Shown here in pieces: positions 28,478-37,446 of a stretch of 52,827 nt of DNA (positions are counted from its first letter, which is position 1; each line of letters opens with the position of its first letter). The notes below the pieces were generated by a model. It had not been told where the DNA came from and searched no databases. It saw nothing but the letters and a program-made list of their open reading frames with translations. The position numbers and the translations under genes are program-made. Location: positions 1 through 52,827 of the IMG/VR virus record IMGVR_UViG_3300027852_000046; one strand, 5' to 3'. Origin of the DNA: a virus.

Positions 28478-29575
28478 ATGACAAAAGAAGCTATCAAGGA
28501 TGAAGTAATCCAAGACGTTTCTACCGATGCTGAACTGGCTAACGTAGAGACACCTGAAATTGAGGTTGAGCTACAGGAGAAAGAGAAGGTTGAGCCGAAA
28601 TTGTCTGCGCGTGATCGTAAGATGCAGGAAATCGTAGACGCTCAACAAGCCGCGCTAGATGATAATCATGGCGAACCAATAGTAGATCGTGATTTTCAGC
28701 AAGTAGGTAAGCCAGAGGACGAAGAGACACCGGATGCTGATGAACCCATCGAGCCTGAAAAACCAGCATCACCATTCTATCTGAATGATAATGATGAATA
28801 TGTAATGAAGCTGAAGGTGAACGGTCAGGAGATCGAACGTTCAGTAGAACAAATTAAGGTGATTGCTCAAAAGAATGAATCGGCTGATGTAAGACTACAA
28901 TCAGCTAATCAACGTGAGCAGGCGTTACAAGAGTATGAGACAGAGTTACGTGCTAAAGAGCAGCGACTTATGTCTTTACAAATCACTCCCCAGCCATCCA
29001 ATAAACAGGACGCAGGGAGCGAAGATAACTCATTAGCTTTGAAAGAAGTTATTGAGAGTATCTATGACGGTGAGACTGAATCAGCGGTCGAGAAGCTATC
29101 AGAGCTTATGCAAGGGCGGCAAGAGCCTACCCTAGATATGAGTCAGTTAGCATCAATGGCTAAAGAAGAGGCATTAACCGTTATGCGCGAGGAAGCAAGG
29201 CAAAGTGCTTATGCTGAATCGCTGCAAAGAGGTACGGAGTGGATTAACGAACATCATAGCGAAATTATGGATGATCCTACGATGCGTAGCATTGTGGATT
29301 CCCAGACTACCGTTATTATGCGAGAAAACCCACAACTGCCGCCAGAGGAAGTGATTAAACAAGCTACGGAGAAAGTGCTATCGGTAACACGTAAGGAACA
29401 AACAACCGAAAGCAATCGCGCCTTGACTAAATCACAGCTTCAAAGTCATCCAAAGCGACAAGCAAGTAAGCGTTATACCCCACCAAAAGAACCTGTTATT
29501 GATACAAGTCCAGCGGCGGTTATAGCGCGAATAAAGGCGAGTCGTGGAAATATGGCGAAGAGACGTTCTGTTTAA
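28478..29575 (+). CDS. scaffolding protein
   Basis: This 365-aa protein is acidic, helical and Gln/Glu-rich, typical of scaffolds, with FYLNDNDEYVMKLKVNGQEI (residues 107-126) and a Lys-rich end (KRQASKRYTPPKEP) fitting a capsid-binding tail. It lies immediately before the capsid gene. The start is placed at 28478, seven bases after TAAGGA. Confidence 0.78.
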   Translation: MTKEAIKDEVIQDVSTDAELANVETPEIEVELQEKEKVEPKLSARDRKMQEIVDAQQAALDDNHGEPIVDRDFQQVGKPEDEETPDADEPIEPEKPASPFYLNDNDEYVMKLKVNGQEIERSVEQIKVIAQKNESADVRLQSANQREQALQEYETELRAKEQRLMSLQITPQPSNKQDAGSEDNSLALKEVIESIYDGETESAVEKLSELMQGRQEPTLDMSQLASMAKEEALTVMREEARQSAYAESLQRGTEWINEHHSEIMDDPTMRSIVDSQTTVIMRENPQLPPEEVIKQATEKVLSVTRKEQTTESNRALTKSQLQSHPKRQASKRYTPPKEPVIDTSPAAVIARIKASRGNMAKRRSV

Positions 29576-29628
29576 CGGTGTCAGGAAGATACCAACAGAT
29601 ATATTAATTTAATTAAAAGGATTTAATT

Positions 29629-30570
29629 ATGGCTGGACAATTATGGCAAGCAGCGAACGGGTACATGGCTACCCCGACGTTATCAGAGGAGTTGCGAAAT
29701 GATTTGCAACCCGTATCACGGTTCACACAATTTTGTGATGTTGAAGCGGCAATCGGTAAGAACGCAGGCGAGGCTTACACTTGGAATGTTTATAGTGACG
29801 TAGCAGACGAAGCGAGCGACATTGTGGGCTTGAATGAGAACGCTAGGATGCCGGAAGGTAACTTTGATGTAACTCAAGGTTCATTAACTGTTAAAGAATT
29901 TGGTAAAGCTGTTCCTTATTCTGGTTTATTCGATGACCTTTCAGAGCATCCTGTTCGTGAGATTGTTAATAAATCGCTAAAGAACCACGCGGCTCGTACT
30001 TTAGACCGTTTGGCTCATGCAGCGTTCGATTCAACAATTCTTCGTATGACTTCAACATCGGCAACAGCAGCAACGTTGACTGATGACGGTGTTGCTTCAG
30101 GTGTTGCGTCTAACGCACTGACTAAGGCTCATATCCGCGATATCGCTGTGACAATGGAAGAGCGTAATATTCCTACATATGACGGTGAGAACTACATTGC
30201 GATTATGCGCCCCGCTACCTTTGAGCCGGTTGGTTTAGAGCTTGAGTCAATTAATCAGTATGTTGATGCAGGATGGGGTCAGATCATCAATGGCGAGAAA
30301 GGTCGTTACAACGGTATTCGCTTTGTGACTCAAACTAACTCAGCTTCTGAAGGTTGGGCTAATACAGACGCGGCTTATTTTTTCGGTAGTGATACCGTAA
30401 CCGAAGCCGTTGCGTGTCCTTTAGAGCTACGCGGTAAGATTGCAGATGACTATGGTCGCGGTAAAGGTATTGCTTGGTATTATTTAGGAAACTTTGGCAT
30501 TACTCATGCTGACCAAACCAGTGCTGAAACCAGGGCGCAAGCACGTGTCATCAAATGGGATAGCTTGTAA
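29629..30570 (+). CDS. major capsid protein, N4-gp56-like
   Basis: This 313-aa protein has LSEELRNDLQPVSRFTQFCD and AYTWNVYSDVADEAS, with a later YVDAGWGQIINGEKGRYNG and VTQTNSASEGWANTDAAYFF. This order fits the N4-gp56 family of HK97-fold coat proteins. AAAAGGATTTAATT precedes the ATG. Confidence 0.85.
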   Translation: MAGQLWQAANGYMATPTLSEELRNDLQPVSRFTQFCDVEAAIGKNAGEAYTWNVYSDVADEASDIVGLNENARMPEGNFDVTQGSLTVKEFGKAVPYSGLFDDLSEHPVREIVNKSLKNHAARTLDRLAHAAFDSTILRMTSTSATAATLTDDGVASGVASNALTKAHIRDIAVTMEERNIPTYDGENYIAIMRPATFEPVGLELESINQYVDAGWGQIINGEKGRYNGIRFVTQTNSASEGWANTDAAYFFGSDTVTEAVACPLELRGKIADDYGRGKGIAWYYLGNFGITHADQTSAETRAQARVIKWDSL

Positions 30571-30598
30571 GCTAACCTTAACTAAAAAGGAGAAATAT

Positions 30599-30958
30599 AT
30601 GAGTTATTCAACACCAACAACAGCGACTTATAAATTCCCAGCGGCAACTTTATCCGCTGCGGCGATTGTAGGGCGCATTCAAGCACCTTCAGGAATGAAA
30701 GGTCGTGTCGTAGATGTATCTTGCGTAACTACAACTGCTACTACGGTAGCGGCTTGTACGGTTGACGTAGGTACGGCTGGTGATGAGGCCGCTTATGCAA
30801 CTCAAGCAATACCTGTTACAGCTATTAATTTAGGTGTAAACGGTAATACAAGCGTTGCAGGGCATGAAATCCCTGAAGGCACACTGGTTGAAGTATCTGC
30901 AAATGGCGAGTGTACCGCTGGCGCAGGTGACTTAACTGTAATCATTGACTGGTACTAG
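30599..30958 (+). CDS. capsid-associated protein, 119 aa
   Basis: A Thr/Ala/Val-rich beta protein directly behind the capsid gene (MSYSTPTTATYKFPAATLSA). AAAAAGGAGAAATAT precedes the ATG. It is probably a decoration or head protein (position-based inference). Confidence 0.6.
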   Translation: MSYSTPTTATYKFPAATLSAAAIVGRIQAPSGMKGRVVDVSCVTTTATTVAACTVDVGTAGDEAAYATQAIPVTAINLGVNGNTSVAGHEIPEGTLVEVSANGECTAGAGDLTVIIDWY

Positions 30959-30967
30959 GAGATAGTT

Positions 30968-31105
30968 ATGAGTTTAGAAGATGGAACATCAAGTAAAGAG
31001 AGCTTCAAAGCTAAAGATCAATCACCCAAGCTAGGCGCTAAAACACAGCGCCCTTTGGATAATGGTCGTATAGGCGGAAAAAGCACGAAAGGCACTAAGA
31101 AGTAG
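30968..31105 (+). CDS. small basic phage protein, 45 aa
   Basis: MSLEDGTSSKESFKAKDQSP with a basic end (GGKSTKGTKK). AGGAGATAGTT precedes the ATG. It is the last gene before a terminator-like hairpin. Confidence 0.6.
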   Translation: MSLEDGTSSKESFKAKDQSPKLGAKTQRPLDNGRIGGKSTKGTKK

Positions 31106-31111
31106 GAGCTG

Positions 31112-31139
31112 AAGGGGTGGCTAATGTCACCCCTTTATC
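31112..31139 (+). terminator. rho-independent terminator-like hairpin
   Basis: AAGGGGTG (31112-31119) pairs with CACCCCTT (31128-31135) and is followed by a T-rich end (TTTATCT). It closes the capsid gene cluster. Confidence 0.65.
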
Positions 31140-31154
31140 TACATAGGATTAATT

Positions 31155-31334
31155 ATGAACAAAATACATTTAAGCATGATTGATATGGAAGATTACGATG
31201 ATGGAGAAAGAGAAGTTTCTGTCAAAGATGGTGTATGTAGCCGCCATGTTGTTCAGCCTCACGAAAAGCAACGTAGATTTAGTAAGAAAATAAATGAAAA
31301 CACAAAAGGGAAAGATGATGACTACTCTAAATAA
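31155..31334 (+). CDS. small phage protein, 59 aa
   Basis: It starts MNKIHLSMIDMEDYDDGERE and has charged halves, acidic then basic. Its 3' end overlaps the next gene's start by 20 bases. Function is unknown. Confidence 0.5.
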   Translation: MNKIHLSMIDMEDYDDGEREVSVKDGVCSRHVVQPHEKQRRFSKKINENTKGKDDDYSK

Positions 31335-31509
31335 GAATGAAAGCTTTGCTACACATATCGGCACATTAACGAACGGTATTAAATATGAGCAAGGTGGTTA
31401 TGCCTTCAGTCCTTCTGGTGAGTGCTTAGGCGAAATGAAGAGCGGTAAGCTGGTTAAACTTAAAGTAGAACCAAAGCCTAAAGCGGCGACCGAACCAAAG
31501 GTCGGCTAA
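31315..31509 (+). CDS. phage protein, 64 aa, unknown
   Basis: It starts MMTTLNKNESFATHIGTLTN and has a Lys/Pro-rich end (VEPKPKAATEPKVG). GGGAAAG precedes the ATG; an earlier start would overlap the previous gene further. It is coupled to the gp4-like gene by TAATG. Confidence 0.5.
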   Translation: MMTTLNKNESFATHIGTLTNGIKYEQGGYAFSPSGECLGEMKSGKLVKLKVEPKPKAATEPKVG

Positions 31510-32171
31510 TGAACAGGTTGCAGCTCGTTAATGCGCTGAGTGTTGAATCTAGTATCGCTGGTAATGGTGTAACCACAACAACTGAGCAGACAGGCGAGAA
31601 TCAACGGCTTGTTAGTTGGATAGATCAAGCCTATGAAGATGTGCAGAATGAATATTTCGATTGGAATTTTCTACGTGCGAAAGGATCATTTGTAACACAG
31701 ACTAACACTAATATAATCCAGCCGCCTTCTGACCTAAATATATGGGATAAGAAGCGAGTTTACGATGATGGGAGATTAAATATTCAGGTCACTGACTATG
31801 ATGATTGCATGGATTGTGTTGATGAGTCTGTGACCGGTAAGCCTAACGAATTGTTGCTTAATACTGATAATACGTTATTAGCCTACCCTTACCCTGATAA
31901 GGCTTACACTTATACGTTTGACTATTTCAGGCGACCTTACGTGATGACTGCTGATACGGATGAGCCAGCATTTCCTTCACAATTTCACAGGGTTATTATT
32001 GGTCGAGCACTTATTTACTACGGAAATTATGAATCCGCACCGGAAATGATCTCGCAAGGCAGTCAAATTTACACGACAGTTATGCGTGGACTCACTGCCA
32101 GTCAAGCAGGCGGTAAGCGTGGCTATTATGGTTTATCGGATGCTTCTGATATACAGGTGGTCGCTCAATAA
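31509..32171 (+). CDS. head-to-tail adaptor, P22 gp4-like
   Basis: This 220-aa protein has VSWIDQAYEDVQNEYFDWNF (residues 36-55), FVTQTNTN and DYFRRPYVMTADTDEPAFPS then FHRVIIGRALIYYG, matching gp4-type tail accessory factors that dock below the portal. It overlaps both neighbours slightly. Confidence 0.72.
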   Translation: MNRLQLVNALSVESSIAGNGVTTTTEQTGENQRLVSWIDQAYEDVQNEYFDWNFLRAKGSFVTQTNTNIIQPPSDLNIWDKKRVYDDGRLNIQVTDYDDCMDCVDESVTGKPNELLLNTDNTLLAYPYPDKAYTYTFDYFRRPYVMTADTDEPAFPSQFHRVIIGRALIYYGNYESAPEMISQGSQIYTTVMRGLTASQAGGKRGYYGLSDASDIQVVAQ

Positions 32172-34225
32172 TGTTGGGTAAAGTCAAAACAAAAACAATT
32201 AAACTTGGCGGTGGATTAGATTTAGAAACTCCACCTATCGCCGTTGCTGAAGGGTTCGCATTAGAAGCAAATAACATTGAGCCTAATCTCAATGGAGGGT
32301 ATCGCAAGATGCTAGGTTATGAAGCCTTAGACGGACGCGCTAAACCTTCAGATGCAATCCTCTATACAATAAGAGTTGACGATGCAAGTTTAGAAGCAGT
32401 TGATACAGATATCACAGGAAGTATATCTGGTGCAACAGCAAGAATAATAGCCGTTGATGCGACTGAAAACATAATAGGAGCTACCAATCTATCAGGAAGC
32501 TTCGTTGCGAACGATGTTTTGGATGGCGGCGCTGTAGTTGAAGCAACACAGATATTATCCGGTCATCCTGACATGGAGACTGGTTACGATTGGCTTTATT
32601 TAGCCCAAGAATATTATCGCGGATTAATACAAGAAGTAACGGGAACTGGTGATGTTCTTGGGGTATGGAAATATAACAATAATGCGTATGCTTTCCGTAG
32701 TAATGGGCTAGTCGTAAAAATGTTTAAGTCGTCGTTAGCGGGATGGGTGGAGGTGACTCACTACAACGTATTAAAATTCGATGCTGGCGTAGGCGCAGAT
32801 GGTGATATAAGTCAATCTACGGTTGTAGATGGTGGCACAAGTGGCGCTCAAGGTACTGTTAAGCGTGTCATTAAAACATCTGGCACATGGGGAGTCGACG
32901 CAGCCGGTTATCTTGTTATCGATGTAACCACAGGTGCTTTTGTAGATAACGAGCCACTTAATGTATCAGCGGTCACTAAAGCTACTACCGATGGTGTGGA
33001 TGAGGCTATTGAGCTTTCATTAGGTGCTAATAAATTCAAGTTCATTAACTTTAATTTTAAAGGGAGTGAAGATAGTTATTATATGTATGGCTGTGATGGA
33101 ACTAATAATGCGTTCCAGTTCGACGGTACAATATTAACGCCTATATACACAGGGATGGTGAATGATGCACCTAGCAGCATTGAAGCTCATAAAAATCATT
33201 TATTCCTTGCCTTTGATGGCGGCTCATTACAGCACTCGTCTATTGTTGATCCTTTGCTTTGGAGTCCAGTATTAGGTGCTGGTGAGATAGGGCTTGGGTA
33301 TAACATAGAGAGCTTAAAATCAGTAGGTGGCGATGCATTATTAATCTCAACTAATCGGAACGTCAGTGGTCTTTATGGAACGTCAGCGGCAGACTGGGTG
33401 TTATCTCTAGTAGCAGCAGACACGGGAGACGCAGGGAGCACGCTTGATGTTATTGGTACTCCGCTAATGGTTACTAAACGTGGGATTGTTCGGCTAGACG
33501 CTAGCTTAAAGTATGGTAACTTTGAAAGCTCAACTACGTCACGAAGAATCAACCCGCTATTGGATGAGTACTTAGCGACTAAAGCACTAGTTGGGGTTAA
33601 TTTAGTTAGAGATAAGAACCAGTATCGTATTTATTTCGATGATGGGAGAGGAATCGTATTAGCACAAGACCTGTTATTTAATACTGGTGCGTTACCGCAT
33701 TTTACAACATTTGAATATATTGTATTTCCGCGATGCTTAGCTAGTACGGTTTGTGAATTAGGTGAAGAGGCGGTTCTTTTTGGTGCAAGCAATGGATTCG
33801 TGTATCAGGAAGAACGCGGTAATAACTTTGATGGGTTAGTAGCTGGCTTCTCATTAAAACTGCCTTACCACCATTTAGGATCACCTTCTTTGAGAAAATC
33901 ATTTAAGTGGTTAAATGTTGAAATAGTAACAAGTCAGTCAGTCTCATTAAGAATGACTTATGAGTTTTCAGATGGTCAAACGCATACAAATACAAGTCAA
34001 GAAACGAACTACAATGTTTCTATAGGTGCGGCGGCAAAATGGGATGCGGCAAAATGGGATCAATTCTCATGGAGTAGTATCTCTAATGCCAGTCCAAATG
34101 TAAGCCTTCGAGGGACAGGTAATAATCTATCTTTGTTTTTCTATGGTGAGGGTATTAATGATGCTCCGTTTACATTAGGTAGCATAACCTATCAATACAT
34201 ACCAAGAAGGCTGTTACGTGGTTAA
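32171..34225 (+). CDS. tail nozzle/stabilisation-like protein
   Basis: This 684-aa protein has KLGGGLDLETPPIAVAEGFA at the start, and LNGGYRKMLGYEALDGRAKP. Similar openings mark large tail proteins of Bcep22-like podoviruses that serve as nozzle or DNA-stabilisation proteins. The middle has YYMYGCDGTNNAFQFDG and HKNHLFLAFDGGSLQHSS repeats of beta-propeller type. Confidence 0.7.
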   Translation: MLGKVKTKTIKLGGGLDLETPPIAVAEGFALEANNIEPNLNGGYRKMLGYEALDGRAKPSDAILYTIRVDDASLEAVDTDITGSISGATARIIAVDATENIIGATNLSGSFVANDVLDGGAVVEATQILSGHPDMETGYDWLYLAQEYYRGLIQEVTGTGDVLGVWKYNNNAYAFRSNGLVVKMFKSSLAGWVEVTHYNVLKFDAGVGADGDISQSTVVDGGTSGAQGTVKRVIKTSGTWGVDAAGYLVIDVTTGAFVDNEPLNVSAVTKATTDGVDEAIELSLGANKFKFINFNFKGSEDSYYMYGCDGTNNAFQFDGTILTPIYTGMVNDAPSSIEAHKNHLFLAFDGGSLQHSSIVDPLLWSPVLGAGEIGLGYNIESLKSVGGDALLISTNRNVSGLYGTSAADWVLSLVAADTGDAGSTLDVIGTPLMVTKRGIVRLDASLKYGNFESSTTSRRINPLLDEYLATKALVGVNLVRDKNQYRIYFDDGRGIVLAQDLLFNTGALPHFTTFEYIVFPRCLASTVCELGEEAVLFGASNGFVYQEERGNNFDGLVAGFSLKLPYHHLGSPSLRKSFKWLNVEIVTSQSVSLRMTYEFSDGQTHTNTSQETNYNVSIGAAAKWDAAKWDQFSWSSISNASPNVSLRGTGNNLSLFFYGEGINDAPFTLGSITYQYIPRRLLRG

Positions 34226-34290
34226 CGCACAGTAAAAAAGATGGTTAAAATGATAGTATGAAGAAAAACAACACATAGACGGTACGACAC

Positions 34291-35922
34291 ATGGCAAACA
34301 GCTATTACACAAGGACTTACGCATTTGCATCTAACACGACTGCTAGAGGCTCTGAGGTTAAGGCAGAGTTCGATGGATTAGTAGCAGGAATGGATGTCGT
34401 TGAGGCAGATACAAAGCGATCAATAAAGATGCCATCAGGGGCAGATGTAGAATTACCAGCAGTTCCAGCAGATAGATCACTTAAAGTAATTGGATTTGAC
34501 GCGAATGGCGATGTGGAGATTCAATCTGGTGTTGGGGCGTTCCGAGGTGATTGGGCAGCAGGCGCAGATTACAAGATACGCGACATAATAACAGATGCTG
34601 GCGGCGCGTTAGGATTAGATAACGTTTATATTAGTAATAAAGATCATATATCGAGTGCCGGACTTGTTACAGATGTAGCGAATTGGGACTTAATGATTGA
34701 TGTTACAGACGTTAAGGCATCTGAAGTAGCAGCAGCGGCAAGCGCGGCAGCAGCACTAGCTAGCGAAGGACTAGCAGATGCAAACGCGACAGCTACAGCA
34801 GCGGATAGAGTTCAAACTGGATTAGACGCAGCGTCCACAGCGGCAAATTTAGTCGCTACCAATCAAGACTCAGTTGATACCGCAGCAAACTTAGCGGCTA
34901 CTAATCAAGATACAATCGACACAGCAGCCGATGTTGTAACGACTAATGCCAATGTTGTACTAACGGGTTTAGACGTAACGAGCGCAGAAAATGCTAAGAC
35001 AGCAGCAGAGGCGGCTCAAGCAGCTTCAGAGGCTATCTATGATGATTTCGATGATAGATATCTCGGTTCATTTGAGACAGTAGGCGAACCTACTTTAAAT
35101 AATGACGGTGACGCACTGTTAGACGGGGCATTGTATTGGAACAAAACTGTACCAGAACTAAGAGTGTACGATCTAACCGGCACGGCATGGGTAAGCATAA
35201 ATAACTACACTCACCCTAATGATGGCGGCGGAAATCAAACTGCATTGACTGGCGTTTCAGTTTATTCAGACATAGAGATAAACGCAGCAGGTCATGTAAC
35301 CAGCACTTCAGTAAGAACGCTTACTAAAACTGATATTGATTCCTTGGGTGTGGATGCGGAATCATTGGATGGGTATGATAACACTGGATTTCTGAAGAGT
35401 GACTCATCTGACATAGTTAGCCAACTAGAAGCTGAGGCCGGTGTATCTGCCACAGCCAGAGCATGGAGCGCTTTACGAGTTAAGCAGGCTATTCAAGCAT
35501 TGGTGCAAGCGGCTACTGAAACGGTGGCAGGAATTGTCGAGCGTGCAACGCAGCCCGAGGTTGATGCAGGGATTGATGATGCACGGTATGTATCTCCAAA
35601 AAAATTGCGGTTTGGTTTTTCAATCCTCTTGGCGGCTAATGGCTATATCGTTTTTCCGTCGTGGATGAAAAGCTTAATTATTCAATGGGGGTTCATCCCG
35701 AATATTGCTACTATTGGGGATAAATCTGAAACTGTCGTATTTCAACTGGCTTTCCCGAATGCGGCTTTTTATGCAGCTGGAACGGTTGAGTCTATTGCGC
35801 TTTCACAAAATATAGGGGTATATGTAACCGGAAAATCAACAACAGGCATGACAGTAGTACTGGACAAAGACGCGACGAGTACAGTGACAGTCGGCCTCCA
35901 TTATGTAGCTATAGGACACTAA
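34291..35922 (+). CDS. tail fibre
   Basis: This 543-aa protein has N-terminal virion-attachment-type residues (AFASNTTARGSEVKAEFDGL), an Ala-rich coiled coil with NLVATNQDSVDTAANLAATN repeats (about 160-250), and a C-terminal gp53-like receptor domain (GYIVFPSWMKSLIIQWGF to VGLHYVAIGH). It is followed by a chaperone-like gene. Confidence 0.8.
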   Translation: MANSYYTRTYAFASNTTARGSEVKAEFDGLVAGMDVVEADTKRSIKMPSGADVELPAVPADRSLKVIGFDANGDVEIQSGVGAFRGDWAAGADYKIRDIITDAGGALGLDNVYISNKDHISSAGLVTDVANWDLMIDVTDVKASEVAAAASAAAALASEGLADANATATAADRVQTGLDAASTAANLVATNQDSVDTAANLAATNQDTIDTAADVVTTNANVVLTGLDVTSAENAKTAAEAAQAASEAIYDDFDDRYLGSFETVGEPTLNNDGDALLDGALYWNKTVPELRVYDLTGTAWVSINNYTHPNDGGGNQTALTGVSVYSDIEINAAGHVTSTSVRTLTKTDIDSLGVDAESLDGYDNTGFLKSDSSDIVSQLEAEAGVSATARAWSALRVKQAIQALVQAATETVAGIVERATQPEVDAGIDDARYVSPKKLRFGFSILLAANGYIVFPSWMKSLIIQWGFIPNIATIGDKSETVVFQLAFPNAAFYAAGTVESIALSQNIGVYVTGKSTTGMTVVLDKDATSTVTVGLHYVAIGH

Positions 35923-35924
35923 AT

Positions 35925-36470
35925 ATGAAAAAAATCACATTAAAAGAAAATAATACTTTCGCGCATTGGGTAATATCAGGGCATCCACAGCCACCTGGTA
36001 AATTAGTCGAGGTCTCTGATGCTGTGGCTATGGAGTTATCACAAAACAGGCAATCAAAAAAATATGATGTCGGCATCAAATCGACAATTAATTATGTGCC
36101 GGATTTTGTAATAGCCGATGCTAAGGCGGCAAAACTTAGTGACATAAACACTAGATCAACAGATGCATTGTCAGCAATAACTACGCTATACACGCGCTCA
36201 GAAATTGACAGCTGGTCAACTCAAGAAGCCGAAGCAGTCGCGTGGAATGCCGACAATACAGAGCAAACACCATTGATAGATGCAATAGTCGCTAATCGGC
36301 ATAGCGTTGATAAGGCCACGTTGGTTAGTCGAATACTAACCAATGCAGCTGATTATAAGGCGCTATCAGGCGTTGTTATTGGTAAGCGGCAAGCATTTGA
36401 GGATGAGTTAAACGCCTTAAGTGATGTCGCAACACAGGCAGAAGTTGACGCAATAGTGGTTACTTTTTAG
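35925..36470 (+). CDS. tail fibre assembly-like protein (DUF4376 type)
   Basis: This 181-aa protein starts MKKITLKENNTFAHWVISGH, with KLSDINTRSTDALSAITTLY and WSTQEAEAVAW, resembling DUF4376-type assembly proteins that follow fibre genes. It starts two bases after the fibre stop. Behind it, 36480-36527 is a 15-codon frame with a good ribosome site. Confidence 0.6.
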   Translation: MKKITLKENNTFAHWVISGHPQPPGKLVEVSDAVAMELSQNRQSKKYDVGIKSTINYVPDFVIADAKAAKLSDINTRSTDALSAITTLYTRSEIDSWSTQEAEAVAWNADNTEQTPLIDAIVANRHSVDKATLVSRILTNAADYKALSGVVIGKRQAFEDELNALSDVATQAEVDAIVVTF

Positions 36471-36554
36471 GGGGATACTATGTTTATTCTATATTGGGAA
36501 ATGAACCCAATAAAAAATATAAGTTAAATTAACCCAATAACTCAAGGAAGAGAC

Positions 36555-37445
36555 ATGGGATTACTAGACGGGGCAATCGCCCCAACAATCGACACATACG
36601 AACAAACACCAGTTCAAAGCACATCAACGGGATATGACGCAGTGCAACTAGGGCAGCCTGCTACTACGACTGCTAATACTTATGATGCAACTCGGGCGAC
36701 CGCCGCGACCTATGATCCAGTTAATGTTGAGGATAGGCTAACTGGCCTACTGAACAAAGACAGCGACTACATGAAGGCAAATACGACTAAGGCCCTTCAG
36801 ATGTCAAATAATAGAGGGTTAGCTAATAGTTCAATGGCGGTTGGAGCAGGTCGGTTAGCAGCGATTGAATCAGCGTTACCTATTGCGACTCAAGATGCGG
36901 CCGCGCAAAATCAAGCGGGTCAATGGAACTCAAATGCCGTTAACCAATTCGGGCTAGCCAATCAAGCTGCAAATAATAGGGCGAGCTTTGACAACGCTAA
37001 TTTCTTAAATACGTCAGATCAATTTAACGCAACAGCTCAGAATCAAGCTGACCAGTTAAATCAGCAAGCGCTAAATCAAGCCAGTCAATATAACTCAACG
37101 GTTGAGAATGAATTTGCTCTAAAGAACCAAGATGCATTTAATCAATCAGCAAAGGATTTTGCAGCAGCTAATAACACAGCATCATTACAAAACGCAGAGA
37201 ATAACATGCGTATATTACTAGCCAATGCTCAAGAAGGGTTATCTAATTATTCTACCGATATTCAGCGTAAAACGGCGCTAGATCAGATTGCATCTACTTT
37301 GGTTCAGTCAGGGGTTAGTAATGGAATATTTGCTACAAGTGATGGAGCGGCTAACTGGCTTAGCATGATTGGTGACTTGTACCCTGATATGGGATTATCA
37401 GTAACGACGCAATTATCATCAGCAGCAGCGGCATCGGTCGTTTAG
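36555..37445 (+). CDS. internal virion protein, Gln/Asn/Ala-rich
   Basis: This 296-aa protein carries NQAGQWNSNAVNQFGLANQA-type repeats (residues 115-210), a low-complexity helix that may form an internal-core or ejection protein. It is the first of six consecutive genes ending with the 2911-aa protein. Confidence 0.6.
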   Translation: MGLLDGAIAPTIDTYEQTPVQSTSTGYDAVQLGQPATTTANTYDATRATAATYDPVNVEDRLTGLLNKDSDYMKANTTKALQMSNNRGLANSSMAVGAGRLAAIESALPIATQDAAAQNQAGQWNSNAVNQFGLANQAANNRASFDNANFLNTSDQFNATAQNQADQLNQQALNQASQYNSTVENEFALKNQDAFNQSAKDFAAANNTASLQNAENNMRILLANAQEGLSNYSTDIQRKTALDQIASTLVQSGVSNGIFATSDGAANWLSMIGDLYPDMGLSVTTQLSSAAAASVV

Positions 37446-37446
37446 T

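Noticed and set aside
36500-36525. Terminator after the fibre-assembly gene
   Set aside because: The ATTGGG/CCCAAT hairpin is followed by an A-tract on the plus strand; it could only work on the minus strand, where no gene ends.
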